A stretch of 34,534 bases of DNA. Origin: Nitrospirota bacterium. Its GTDB lineage: Bacteria > Nitrospirota > Thermodesulfovibrionia > UBA6902. Positions 16,546 through 24,552 of this stretch are shown here, piece by piece. How positions within the stretch are numbered: position 1 is the stretch's first letter; the number at the start of each line of letters is the position of its first letter. Position numbers and translations under genes: made by a program. A model generated the notes under the pieces. It had not been told where the DNA came from, searched no databases, and was given only the letters and a program-made list of their open reading frames with translations. The stretch is taken from the NCBI GenBank assembly GCA_016234115.1, contig JACRHD010000013.1:1-34534 (forward strand). The letters run 5' to 3'.

Positions 16546-17454
16546 ATGAAGAAAATAGTCATTGCCTTTTTCATATACCTGGCTGTCCTGAGCGGCTGCG
16601 ATAAAAAAGAGACGCCGCCTTCCGTCCGGACCTCCGAAAAAGAGACCTTCGTCATCGGTCTTATACCCGAGCAGAATATTTTCAGGCAGATTGAACGATA
16701 TGAGCCTCTTGCCGCTTATCTTTCCGAAAAGGTCGGCCTGCGGGTAAAACTGAAGGTCCTTCCCCGCTATGGAAATATTATCGATAATTTCGTCTCCGAA
16801 GGCATGGACGGCGCATTTTTCGGGAGCTTCACCTATGTGCTGGCGCATTCAAAACTGGGTCTGGAAGTGCTTGCGAGGCCGGTGGCCGACGACGGCCAGT
16901 CCACATATCACGGCCTGATCTTTGTCAGAAAGGACAGCGGCATCAAGAACGCAAAAGACATGAAAGGGAAAATATTTGCCTTTGTGGACAAGGCCACGAC
17001 CGCCGGATTCATACTTCCTCTCGCCTACTTCAAAAAGAACGATATTGAAAGCTACAAGACCTATCTGAAAGAGGGTTATTTCTCGGGGACCCACGAAGAC
17101 GTCATCTATGATGTCCTGAACAGGAAAGCCGATATAGGCGCCGCGAAGAATACCGTGTATGCAAGACTCGCAGGCAGCGACGTAAGAATACAAAATGAGC
17201 TGACCGTACTTGAAAAGTCGCCCGATGTGCCGGAAAACGGGCTGGCGGTGAAAAAGAGTATCGACAGCTCCGTTAAGAACAGGATTACGGAAGTCCTGCT
17301 GAATATGCACAATGACACGGCCGGCAGGAGGGTATTGGAGAAATTCGGCGCCCTGAAATTCATAGAGACCTCCAATGACGACTATGCCCCGGTATTCAAA
17401 TACGCGGACCAGATCGGCCTGGACCTTTCCAGCTATGACTACATCAACTATTGA
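16546..17454 (+). CDS. PhnD-like substrate-binding lipoprotein
   Basis: A 302-residue periplasmic solute-binding protein of the phosphate/phosphite/phosphonate-binding family (PF12974-like). It has a lipobox LSGC with Cys-18 and then a Lys-rich linker. Family segments are FVIGLIPEQN, YEPLAAYLSEKVGLRVKLKV, DGAFFGSFTYVLAH, YHGLIFVRKDSGIKNAKDMK, KIFAFVDKATTAGFILPLAYF, and a DVIYDVLNRKADIGAAKN segment. No ABC permease or ATPase is near. It lies 13 bases before a histidine kinase, so it is more likely the ligand-sensing partner of that kinase than an importer component. Ligand unknown. Confidence 0.85.
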   Translation: MKKIVIAFFIYLAVLSGCDKKETPPSVRTSEKETFVIGLIPEQNIFRQIERYEPLAAYLSEKVGLRVKLKVLPRYGNIIDNFVSEGMDGAFFGSFTYVLAHSKLGLEVLARPVADDGQSTYHGLIFVRKDSGIKNAKDMKGKIFAFVDKATTAGFILPLAYFKKNDIESYKTYLKEGYFSGTHEDVIYDVLNRKADIGAAKNTVYARLAGSDVRIQNELTVLEKSPDVPENGLAVKKSIDSSVKNRITEVLLNMHNDTAGRRVLEKFGALKFIETSNDDYAPVFKYADQIGLDLSSYDYINY

Positions 17455-17467
17455 TGACGAATGAAAG

Positions 17468-19306
17468 ATGAAGAAAAAAATAATCATCGTCGTAAGCATC
17501 TTTTCCCTGCTTTTCTCCCTTGGCGGCGTATATATAATCGTCTCTATTGAGAAAACGACCTCGGACCTTGAAAAACTAATCATGCTCCATCAGGTGGAAA
17601 TACTGAGGGAGCACCTGCTGATACAGATCAAGCGAGTACAGTCCGACCTCAGCATCAGGCACACACGCTACGCAAAGGGGTTCAACACGGTTGTGACCGA
17701 TGTAACAATCATGAAGAGGGCGGCCGAATCCTGTTTTAGCTGCCATCATGCCGACGGCACAAGGGAAAGGCTCAAAGACCTGGAAGACCAGATCCACAAT
17801 TACAGAGACGCCCTGAGCAGGGTGACGACCATAAGGGCCAACGCCGAGAGACTGAAGTCGGAAGAAGACAACGCCTACATCATGGGAGAGAAGCTGATTG
17901 AGAGCGTAAAGGACATGATGGCCATGGCGGGCAGCAGGCTCGAGGAAAAGACCCAGCATGCCCTGACCGAAATAAACGCGACAAAAAGGATACTTTTCGT
18001 GCTCATTATATCCGGGCCCTTCATCGCGACAATACTGATGGTGATTTTTGTAAAGGGTTTCACGAAACCGATACAACTTCTTCTGGACGCGACAAAAACG
18101 CTGAAGGAAGGCGATATGGATTACAGGATCGTGGGGCTGAAAGATGAATTCGGGGTCCTGGCTTCATCCTTTAATGAGATGGCGGGGTCCCTGAAAGAAC
18201 AGATGTACAGGGTGGAGGAAAGTGAAAAGAGGTACAGGATGCTCTTTGAGAGCGCCAGAGACGCCATATTCATCATGGAGGCCGAGGGCAGAAACGCCGG
18301 AAAGATCGTGGCGGCCAATGAGGCGGCGGCGGCGATGCACGGATACACAGTGGATGAATTATTGACGATGCATATAGGAGACCTCGACACGCCGGACATC
18401 GCCAAAGACATCCCTGACAGGATAAGAAGGATCGTTAACGGGGAATGGATCAAGGATGAAATCACGCACCTCAGGAAAGACGGGACTATTTTCCCGGTTG
18501 AAATAAGCGCGGGCCTCCTTGAGCTGTCGGACCATAAATATGTCCTCGCTATCGACAGGGACGTTACCGAACGCAAGCAGGCGGAGGAGCAGTTGCTCCG
18601 CACTGAACAGATGGTAGTATGCGGAGAGGTGGCGACCGGCCTGGCCCATGAAATCAAGAACCCCCTCGCGGGCATCAAGGCGTCTATAGAATTGTTCTCC
18701 GGGATATCCACGCTTCCTGAAGACGACAGGAACATCCTGCAGAAGGTCATTGGTGAAATAAAGCGTATCGAATTATTGCTCAAGGGCATCCTTAATTACG
18801 CCAAACCGCCCAAGCCCGACTTCAGCTCGGTAGATATAAACAGTCTCCTGGATACGGCCCTCACCTTCTCTCTTAACCCTTCGTTCGCGGCCCGCAATTC
18901 AAGGGCGGCGATACAGGTCGTGAAGGACTTTGATGATCTCCTGCCGCAGATCATAGCCGACCCCATGCAATTGAGCCAGGTATTTCTAAACCTGTTTCTG
19001 AACGCGGTCGAGTCCATGAACAACGGCGGCACATTGACTGTAAAAACATCGTATAATACAACAAGGAATTCGATATGGATAAACATATCCGATACAGGCA
19101 AGGGTATAGAAAGTGAATTGATGAACCAGATATTCAATCCTTTCTTCACCACCAAATCCAAAGGGACCGGGCTCGGACTGCCTATCACCAAACGGCTGAT
19201 AGAACAGCACGGCGGCGTTCTGGCCTGTGAAAACAATCCGTCCGGAGGAGCAACATTTACGATCAGTCTTCCGGTCAAACAAAAGGAAAAGGCGTTATCG
19301 GCATGA
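17468..19306 (+). CDS. sensor histidine kinase with periplasmic c-type heme motif
   Basis: A 612-residue transmembrane kinase. Order: TM1 about 4-26, periplasmic helical sensor about 27-172, TM2 about 174-196, HAMP 197-250, PAS about 253-370, HisKA with phospho-acceptor His-394 in HEIKNPL, and HATPase_c about 490-605 with the N box LNAVESM, DTGKGI and GTGLGLPIT. The notable feature is ESCFSCHHADG: Cys-89, Cys-92 and His-93 form a CXXCH site in the periplasmic domain, so one covalent heme c is likely and the kinase may sense redox state, oxygen or NO. Preceded by the PhnD-like lipoprotein and overlapping the response regulator start by 4 bases (ATGA), so the three proteins very probably form one pathway. 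Confidence 0.93.
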   Translation: MKKKIIIVVSIFSLLFSLGGVYIIVSIEKTTSDLEKLIMLHQVEILREHLLIQIKRVQSDLSIRHTRYAKGFNTVVTDVTIMKRAAESCFSCHHADGTRERLKDLEDQIHNYRDALSRVTTIRANAERLKSEEDNAYIMGEKLIESVKDMMAMAGSRLEEKTQHALTEINATKRILFVLIISGPFIATILMVIFVKGFTKPIQLLLDATKTLKEGDMDYRIVGLKDEFGVLASSFNEMAGSLKEQMYRVEESEKRYRMLFESARDAIFIMEAEGRNAGKIVAANEAAAAMHGYTVDELLTMHIGDLDTPDIAKDIPDRIRRIVNGEWIKDEITHLRKDGTIFPVEISAGLLELSDHKYVLAIDRDVTERKQAEEQLLRTEQMVVCGEVATGLAHEIKNPLAGIKASIELFSGISTLPEDDRNILQKVIGEIKRIELLLKGILNYAKPPKPDFSSVDINSLLDTALTFSLNPSFAARNSRAAIQVVKDFDDLLPQIIADPMQLSQVFLNLFLNAVESMNNGGTLTVKTSYNTTRNSIWINISDTGKGIESELMNQIFNPFFTTKSKGTGLGLPITKRLIEQHGGVLACENNPSGGATFTISLPVKQKEKALSA

Positions 19307-20697
19307 CCGGCAAAAAGAAAATTTTTCTTATAGACGATGATGAGCTGATTGTCACCGTACTGAGCAAGGCATTGCAGGGCGAAGGATACGAAGTGCAGTC
19401 CGAGACCACCTCCTTCAAAAATATTACCGACAAAATCGGGGCCTATTTCCCTGACGCGGTGCTGCTCGACAACAAACTCTCCGGCATGAGCGGTCTGGAC
19501 ATCCTCAAAGAGGTAAAGCAGAGCGGGATAGACTCGCCGGTAATAATGCTGACCGCCGACGACACGGCGGAGACGGCCGTGAAGGCGATGAAATTAGGGG
19601 CCGCGGACTATCTTACCAAGCCCTTCAATATAGAGGAGATGAAGATCGTCATAAGCAATATCATCGAGAAAAAAGCGCTCCGGCAGGAAGTCGATCTCCT
19701 GCGCAGGATCAGCAGCGAGCTCTTTGACGAAAATATCATAGGGGAATCCGGCGTCGTAATGGAGTTGAAAAACAAGATAAAGAAGATAGCCGAGGCGCAG
19801 GTATCAAGCATATTAATCACGGGGGAAAGCGGCACCGGCAAAGAACTCTTTTCAAGGTACATCCACCGCCTGATGTACGGAGACGGCAAGTCCAGGAGCA
19901 AACCCTTTGTCGCCATCAATTGCGCGGCGCTGCCGGAGCATCTGATGGAGAGCGAGCTGTTCGGACATGAAAAGGGCGCATTCACCGACGCCAGGACTGA
20001 AAAGAAAGGGGTCTTCGAACTGGCAAACGGAGGCACCATCCTCCTTGACGAGATAGGGGAAATGAAACCCGCTCTTCAGAGCAAATTATTGAGGGTCCTC
20101 GAGGAAAGGTCCATAAGGCGCATCGGCGGCAAATGGGACATGCAGGTGGACGTTACCGTCATAGCCACCACGAACAGGAACCTCTCCGAGGCCGTCAAAA
20201 CAGGCGAATTCAGGACGGACCTCTTTTTCAGGCTGAGCACTTTTTATCTCCATATTCCCCCGCTCAGAGAGAGGAAAGACGACATACCGTTGCTGGCCCG
20301 CCACTTTCTCTCGCATTACACCACGCGGTACAACAAAAAGGCGATCAAGGCCTTTGATTCGCAGGCTGAAAGGCTTCTGGTTTCCTATAACTGGCCGGGC
20401 AACATCAGGGAGCTTAAAAACCTCGTTGAAAGGCTTGTCGTGCTCGAGAATTCCGAAGAGCTCCTCCCGGAACACCTGCCGAACTGGCTGACGGGCGCAT
20501 CCGCGGGCCGGACCGCTCCGGCCGCTGATAGAGGGTTTGTCCTCCCTGAAGAAGGCATTTCTCTGGATGATGTGGAAAAAGACCTTTTTATACAGGCCCT
20601 GAAAAAGGCGGATTATAACAAGGTGACGGCTGCGAAGCTCCTCGGCATCAGCTATGACTCATTCAGATACGGCATCAAGAAGTACGGTTTAAAGTAG
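19303..20697 (+). CDS. sigma-54-dependent response regulator (NtrC/AtoC type)
   Basis: A 464-residue transcription activator. The receiver domain (about 5-120) has acidic pocket DDD (11-13) and phospho-acceptor Asp-56 in LLDNKLSG. The AAA+ domain has Walker A GESGTGKE, the sigma-54 contact loop GAFTDA (a frequent variant of GAFTGA), Walker B LLDEIGEM, and the R-finger region ending in YNWPGNIRELKN. A Fis-type helix-turn-helix closes the protein (NKVTAAKLLGISYDSFRYGI). It would open sigma-54 promoters when phosphorylated by the linked kinase. The cytochrome promoter at 31074-31088 is an obvious candidate target; that link is inference. Confidence 0.95.
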   Translation: MTGKKKIFLIDDDELIVTVLSKALQGEGYEVQSETTSFKNITDKIGAYFPDAVLLDNKLSGMSGLDILKEVKQSGIDSPVIMLTADDTAETAVKAMKLGAADYLTKPFNIEEMKIVISNIIEKKALRQEVDLLRRISSELFDENIIGESGVVMELKNKIKKIAEAQVSSILITGESGTGKELFSRYIHRLMYGDGKSRSKPFVAINCAALPEHLMESELFGHEKGAFTDARTEKKGVFELANGGTILLDEIGEMKPALQSKLLRVLEERSIRRIGGKWDMQVDVTVIATTNRNLSEAVKTGEFRTDLFFRLSTFYLHIPPLRERKDDIPLLARHFLSHYTTRYNKKAIKAFDSQAERLLVSYNWPGNIRELKNLVERLVVLENSEELLPEHLPNWLTGASAGRTAPAADRGFVLPEEGISLDDVEKDLFIQALKKADYNKVTAAKLLGISYDSFRYGIKKYGLK

Positions 20698-20710
20698 GGG
20701 CGACCCCTAC
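20694..20710. terminator. hairpin shared by converging genes
   Basis: GTAGGGG (20694-20700), CGA, CCCCTAC (20704-20710) form a perfect 7-bp stem that contains the stop codons of both converging regulator genes. No T-run on either side. It may act as a bidirectional mRNA end or be a fragment of a dispersed GGGGCGACCCC repeat. Confidence 0.5.
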
Positions 20711-21375
20711 ACAAACTCGATCCCTGCCCTGTAGGTATTGTAGTCGACCATTGAAATCCATTTGACGATGCCTGCCTTCCGGTCCAGTCCTTCGATAGCG
20801 ATCTTCTGGCCGGCATGAAGTGAATAGTCCGTCATGATGCCCATTCCCCCGTCGCTGATGTCGACCATATCTCCCTGCAGGTTCATTATCTTCGCATCGT
20901 GTTCCGCGGCTTTTATGGAATACTCAAAGCCCCCTTTGAGCAGACGCCTCTCGTGCCTTCTTTTGGACCGCCGCCTGTCCATATTCGCAGAAATTCCGGA
21001 CGGGGCGTCTTTCTCCAGGACATGCTTCAGAATGAACTTTACCTGGTAAAAATCGAAAGGCTTGGATATGAACTGGTAGGCCAACTCCTCCACTTTTTTC
21101 TTGCACTCGTCATTAAGCTCATCGGCCGTCATGATTATGACCTCGGTGTCCGGCGAAATCTCTTTTATTTTTTTCATGACCTCCAGGCCGTTGGTGTCAG
21201 GCAGATTTACATCGAGGAAACAGACGTCGTAAAAATTTGAGGACACCTCATGGGCGACGTCAGTGCCGTTATCGAGGCTCTTGATCTCCACGGGACAATT
21301 ACAGATAGCGGGAATATGTTTTGACAGCCCCCATCGGACCAGACTGTCGTCATCAACTATCATTATACGTTTCAT
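20707..21375 (-). CDS. response regulator with PilZ (c-di-GMP-binding) output domain
   Basis: A 222-residue REC-PilZ protein. The receiver starts MKRIMIVDDDSLVRWG, with the acidic pocket at 8-10, phospho-acceptor Asp-55 in FLDVNLPD, IIMTADE and the conserved Lys in SKPF. From about 128 the PilZ domain shows the Arg-rich c-di-GMP motif (RRRSKRRHERR) and DISDGGMG, matching the D/NxSxxG signature. Such proteins couple a two-component signal and c-di-GMP to motility, exopolysaccharide or gene output. I start at the ATG at 21375 because the upstream 19 codons do not belong to the receiver fold. It converges on the sigma-54 regulator and points away from the cytochrome genes. Confidence 0.92.
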   Translation of the reverse strand: MKRIMIVDDDSLVRWGLSKHIPAICNCPVEIKSLDNGTDVAHEVSSNFYDVCFLDVNLPDTNGLEVMKKIKEISPDTEVIIMTADELNDECKKKVEELAYQFISKPFDFYQVKFILKHVLEKDAPSGISANMDRRRSKRRHERRLLKGGFEYSIKAAEHDAKIMNLQGDMVDISDGGMGIMTDYSLHAGQKIAIEGLDRKAGIVKWISMVDYNTYRAGIEFV

Positions 21376-21390
21376 CTCGTACAAACAAAA

Positions 21391-21405
21391 GCAATTTTTG
21401 TACCA
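21391..21405 (-). promoter_or_regulatory. sigma-54-like promoter before the REC-PilZ gene
   Basis: Minus-strand TGGTACAAAAATTGC has the GG-N10-GC spacing and TTGC element of sigma-54 promoters, with TGGTAC in place of TGGCAC. However, its -12 element lies only 15 bases before the ATG, so the transcript would begin about four bases before the start codon without a ribosome site. Treat as a match whose function is doubtful. Confidence 0.3.
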
Positions 21406-21621
21406 TTTAATTCTTAAGGGCGTTGTAACCACGCAATTATCATAGAGATATGAGAGGAGATCAGAACAAATCCCTGTCCCGAATTTATCCTAACTCCTCT
21501 TTTTCATGGAGAGGAATCGTTCAGGGCAATCAGTTATTGCGGCGTTGTTTTCAACGGGCGACACTAAGGACAACGGTTTCACAGGTCCTGAAACTGCCTC
21601 GGGGGAAATTCGGTTTCCGGT

Positions 21622-21649
21622 AAAATAACCAGAGGGAAATGGTGGTTTT
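21622..21649 (-). terminator. weak terminator after the 12-heme gene
   Basis: On the minus strand AAAACCA, an 11-base loop and TGGTTATTTT lie about 12 bases past the stop of the cytochrome gene. The stem is short and only partly GC. The rest of the gap (21376-21621) shows a small CGTTG/CAACG hairpin near 21547 and nothing else recognisable. Confidence 0.35.
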
Positions 21650-21660
21650 CCCAAAACGTT

Positions 21661-23439
21661 TTATGGATAGCTCTCGTTGACGTGTGTCCTGCCGTGGCAG
21701 ACAAGGGTGCAGCTTCCTGAAAAAGCGCCCGTATCGGTGAAGATGGGAAATTGGTTCCCGGGCGCAGGGAAGACTGTCCTCGTGTCGAAGTTCATCAGGT
21801 TCGTGTGGCTTCCTGAAACTCCATCGTCCCGGATGCCGTGGGGGTCATGGCACACGGAACACGGGGCGGTCCTGTCCACAATATGCTCCAGATGCCTGTT
21901 AAAGCTCTGGTCCCCTAAAATGCTCGTCCTGTCGTGGCAAGTGTAGCACAGGGCATAATTCTGAAAGCTCTCAGGAGTATTGTCCGTAGTCAGATATTGC
22001 GCCCTTAATATCGGGGCATAATTGGAACCGTGAGGGCCTCCCGATACGCCTCCGTCGTCTCTGTGACAGGCCGTGCAATAGATAATGCTCGACTCCGAAA
22101 GGCCGGGTTCATAGGTGGAAGGGATGCTCGGCACATCGGGATTGCGTCCCATCCCGATCACAGGGTGATATGAGGGGTTTGACAGGGCGAAGTCCACGCG
22201 GGTATTCGTGCTGTCGACGACCCTCGGGATGAAGAATATCTCGGGCGCAAGGTCGGCGTGGCACTTGAAGCATACCTCATATTCATGCAAAGCCGGGTTC
22301 GCTTCCGCACGGTTCGCATCAACGCCGCTGACATTTTCGAGTCTCCCCGATATATGGGGCGCGGCAGCGGACCTGTTATTTGCCGCATGAGGGTTGTGGC
22401 AATCAGCGCACTCGACGTGCCTGTCGGAGATGAAGGCCGGCTCTTCAGTAGGATCATGGTATTGGGCCGTCATTCCGATCATTGTCGCCTCTACGGGATG
22501 GCGCGAGATCTTCTGAAACTGGGCCTTTATGTTCTTTGACGCTACGGCCCCGTCATGACACAGATAACAATTTCTTTCTTCTTCCTGGTAGTTGAGGAGC
22601 CTCAGGGGCCCGCCCGCGAAGTGCGGTAAATGGCAGCTCTCGCACCCCCATTCGGACACCGAAGTCCACGTGGGCCACGTCCTGGGAGGCATGGGCAGGA
22701 GGCCGTTGACCGCAGCCTGCGACGCAGCGTGGGCGGAGAATGTCCATCCGCTCTTCTGGTGACACGCGATGCAGAGGGCCGAATACCGGTTATTCATATT
22801 GAGAAATTTCCCATAGCTGTCGTTATGAGGGTCATGACACGTGGTGCAGTGCATCTCGGCGTCGAGGCCGCCGAAGACGAGCTCGGGCGGCGGCGTGGGA
22901 TAAAGCTCCGCATTGGGAAGCGCGCTGTAGTACGAAAACGACACAGGGTGATGGACGGAGAGATTTAGCCCCAGGTTGGAAAGTGTCCCGGCCGGCATAG
23001 TCGTGATCCCGCCCTGCATTGCGATTACTCCTCCGGATACCGCGACCGCAGGATTTACGACCGCCCCGAGGGCGAGGGTGCCGTCATGACAACTCAGACA
23101 GAGCTTGGTGGGACCGGTCGGCTGGATCGGTACGGGCGACTTTAATGACGGGCTCGTGTAAAAAGAATAACTCTGGGGTTCAAGCTCTTTGTTCCACAGG
23201 GGAGAGCTGGGCGTAGCATTGTGCGGCGTATGGCAGAAGACGCAAATGCGGCTTTCCGAAAAGGCCTTTATCGGTCCCGGCCCCGAGGCGGACAGGTCGT
23301 GCTTGGTGTTGATGATATTTGTTTGCGCGAGGCCGGATGAAGGAGGCATAAACAGGCACACGCCCAGGAAGAGCGCCATGGCAAAGCGTATGACAGGTCC
23401 TATGCGGTCCCGGCTGAATTCAGAATTTCCCATCATCAT
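21661..23439 (-). CDS. 12-heme-type c cytochrome (11 CXXCH plus one CX3CH)
   Basis: A 592-residue secreted multiheme protein with a signal peptide (hydrophobic 16-34, SSGLAQ). It has eleven CXXCH sites: CVFCH, CLSCH, CTTCH, CIACH, CESCH, CYLCH, CADCH, CFKCH, CTACH, CYTCH and CSVCH. Near the C-terminus SCTLVCHGRTH is a CX3CH site. Many are followed by an extra His (CHDPHN, CHTPHN), the doubled-CXXCH style that gives bis-His hemes. Residues about 45-230 resemble the whole tetraheme protein at 30069-30941. Its start overlaps the NHL gene by 20 bases, so translation is coupled. Likely an outer-membrane or extracellular electron carrier; location is inferred. Confidence 0.93.
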   Translation of the reverse strand: MMMGNSEFSRDRIGPVIRFAMALFLGVCLFMPPSSGLAQTNIINTKHDLSASGPGPIKAFSESRICVFCHTPHNATPSSPLWNKELEPQSYSFYTSPSLKSPVPIQPTGPTKLCLSCHDGTLALGAVVNPAVAVSGGVIAMQGGITTMPAGTLSNLGLNLSVHHPVSFSYYSALPNAELYPTPPPELVFGGLDAEMHCTTCHDPHNDSYGKFLNMNNRYSALCIACHQKSGWTFSAHAASQAAVNGLLPMPPRTWPTWTSVSEWGCESCHLPHFAGGPLRLLNYQEEERNCYLCHDGAVASKNIKAQFQKISRHPVEATMIGMTAQYHDPTEEPAFISDRHVECADCHNPHAANNRSAAAPHISGRLENVSGVDANRAEANPALHEYEVCFKCHADLAPEIFFIPRVVDSTNTRVDFALSNPSYHPVIGMGRNPDVPSIPSTYEPGLSESSIIYCTACHRDDGGVSGGPHGSNYAPILRAQYLTTDNTPESFQNYALCYTCHDRTSILGDQSFNRHLEHIVDRTAPCSVCHDPHGIRDDGVSGSHTNLMNFDTRTVFPAPGNQFPIFTDTGAFSGSCTLVCHGRTHVNESYP

Positions 23440-24496
23440 ACTGTTCGGTAATCCGGTAAACCTGCACTCTCCGGTTATAAGTGTCGGCTACATATAATAT
23501 ATCAGTGTCGTCGATAAATATGCCAGAAGGAAGCCAGAATTCGGCGAAATCGCCCCCCCTTTTTCCTACAGTGAGGAGAAAATCCCCCTGTCGGCTGAAG
23601 AGTTGAATATTGTCGAAGAAGCTGTCGACGACATAGATAGCGCCGTCCTTGTCCACTGCCACGCCTTTAGGCATCGCAAAATCTCCGGAGCCGTCTCCAT
23701 GCCTTCCGAATGAGTTTATAAAGCCGCCGTTCTCGTTGAAGGCCGCTATCCTGAAATTCATTGTGTCCGTCACATACAGCACGCCCGTCCGGGACCAGAA
23801 GATATGGGTGGGGAGGTTCAATTGCCCTTCAAGGTCTCCTCTCTGCCCGAAGGACAAAACAGCCTCGCCCTTTTTGTTGAAGGCATATATCCTGTTTTCG
23901 GGGGTGTCCGCAACGTAGAGGATTTCTTTGCGGCTGTTATACGCAAGACCCGTGGGTCTCTTCAGTCTGCCCGAGCCTGTTTCGAAAATGGAAAACAGAA
24001 ACTCGCCCTGACTGTCGAAGACAGCCACCTTGCCGGCCGTCGAGTCCGACACGTAGAGCCTGAGGTCCTCATCGAACGCCGCGCCCACCGGCGACCTCAA
24101 TGGTTCGGGTCCGGCATCGAAGATCCTGACATATTTTTGCTCTTCCGGAATAAACAGGTGAACGCACTTGCAGCCTATGTCAGCAACCGCGAGGCGGCCG
24201 TCCGGTCCGGTCGTAACGGCAATCGGCAGGATGAAAGAGTCGTCGTCGCCCCCGCCTTTGCCGTAAACAGCGATGCTTAACACGTCCCCGGCAGAGCTGC
24301 TGCGCGCAAAACCCTTCACGGTCATGAGATATGTTACCTTCGCCTCGTTGGGCTGGTACGGCCACTGAAGGTTTATATCAGGGCCCTCCGTACGGAGCGC
24401 CCATTTTGAGGCGCAGCCCGTACTCAGGAAAATAATAAGCGCAGCCATTATCAAGGGCCGGCAGCGTATCCCCTTATATAATCTTTTGTCTTTCAT
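23420..24496 (-). CDS. NHL-repeat beta-propeller lipoprotein (second copy)
   Basis: A 358-residue lipoprotein with lipobox LSTGC (Cys-28). After the linker it consists of NHL-type propeller blades with the recurring pattern of L-P-x-G-[IV]-A-V-D followed by Y-V-[AV]-D-[ST]: ILPIAVTTGPDGRLAVADIG, RSPVGAAFDEDLRLYVSDST, KRPTGLAYNS, LNLPTHIFWS with LYVTDTMNFRIAAF, AMPKGVAVDKDGAIYVVDSF, and WLPSGIFIDDTDILYVADTY. About six blades. Such proteins often accompany multiheme cytochromes as scaffolds, but the exact role is unknown. Related to the NHL protein at 28354-29565. Confidence 0.9.
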   Translation of the reverse strand: MKDKRLYKGIRCRPLIMAALIIFLSTGCASKWALRTEGPDINLQWPYQPNEAKVTYLMTVKGFARSSSAGDVLSIAVYGKGGGDDDSFILPIAVTTGPDGRLAVADIGCKCVHLFIPEEQKYVRIFDAGPEPLRSPVGAAFDEDLRLYVSDSTAGKVAVFDSQGEFLFSIFETGSGRLKRPTGLAYNSRKEILYVADTPENRIYAFNKKGEAVLSFGQRGDLEGQLNLPTHIFWSRTGVLYVTDTMNFRIAAFNENGGFINSFGRHGDGSGDFAMPKGVAVDKDGAIYVVDSFFDNIQLFSRQGDFLLTVGKRGGDFAEFWLPSGIFIDDTDILYVADTYNRRVQVYRITEQYDDGKF

Positions 24497-24552
24497 ATGT
24501 CACTTTACAGATAGTCCATAGTAGTCACTTTCCCTCAACTACTTACTGCTGA
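24497..24552. repeat. TACTTACTGCTGACTACT-type word repeat
   Basis: The short gap between the isomerase and NHL genes contains GTCCATAGTAGTCACTT and CTACTTACTGCTGACTACTT, resembling words seen at 29832-29908 and 34349-34384. No hairpin with a T-run is present, so readthrough in the operon is possible. Confidence 0.4.
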
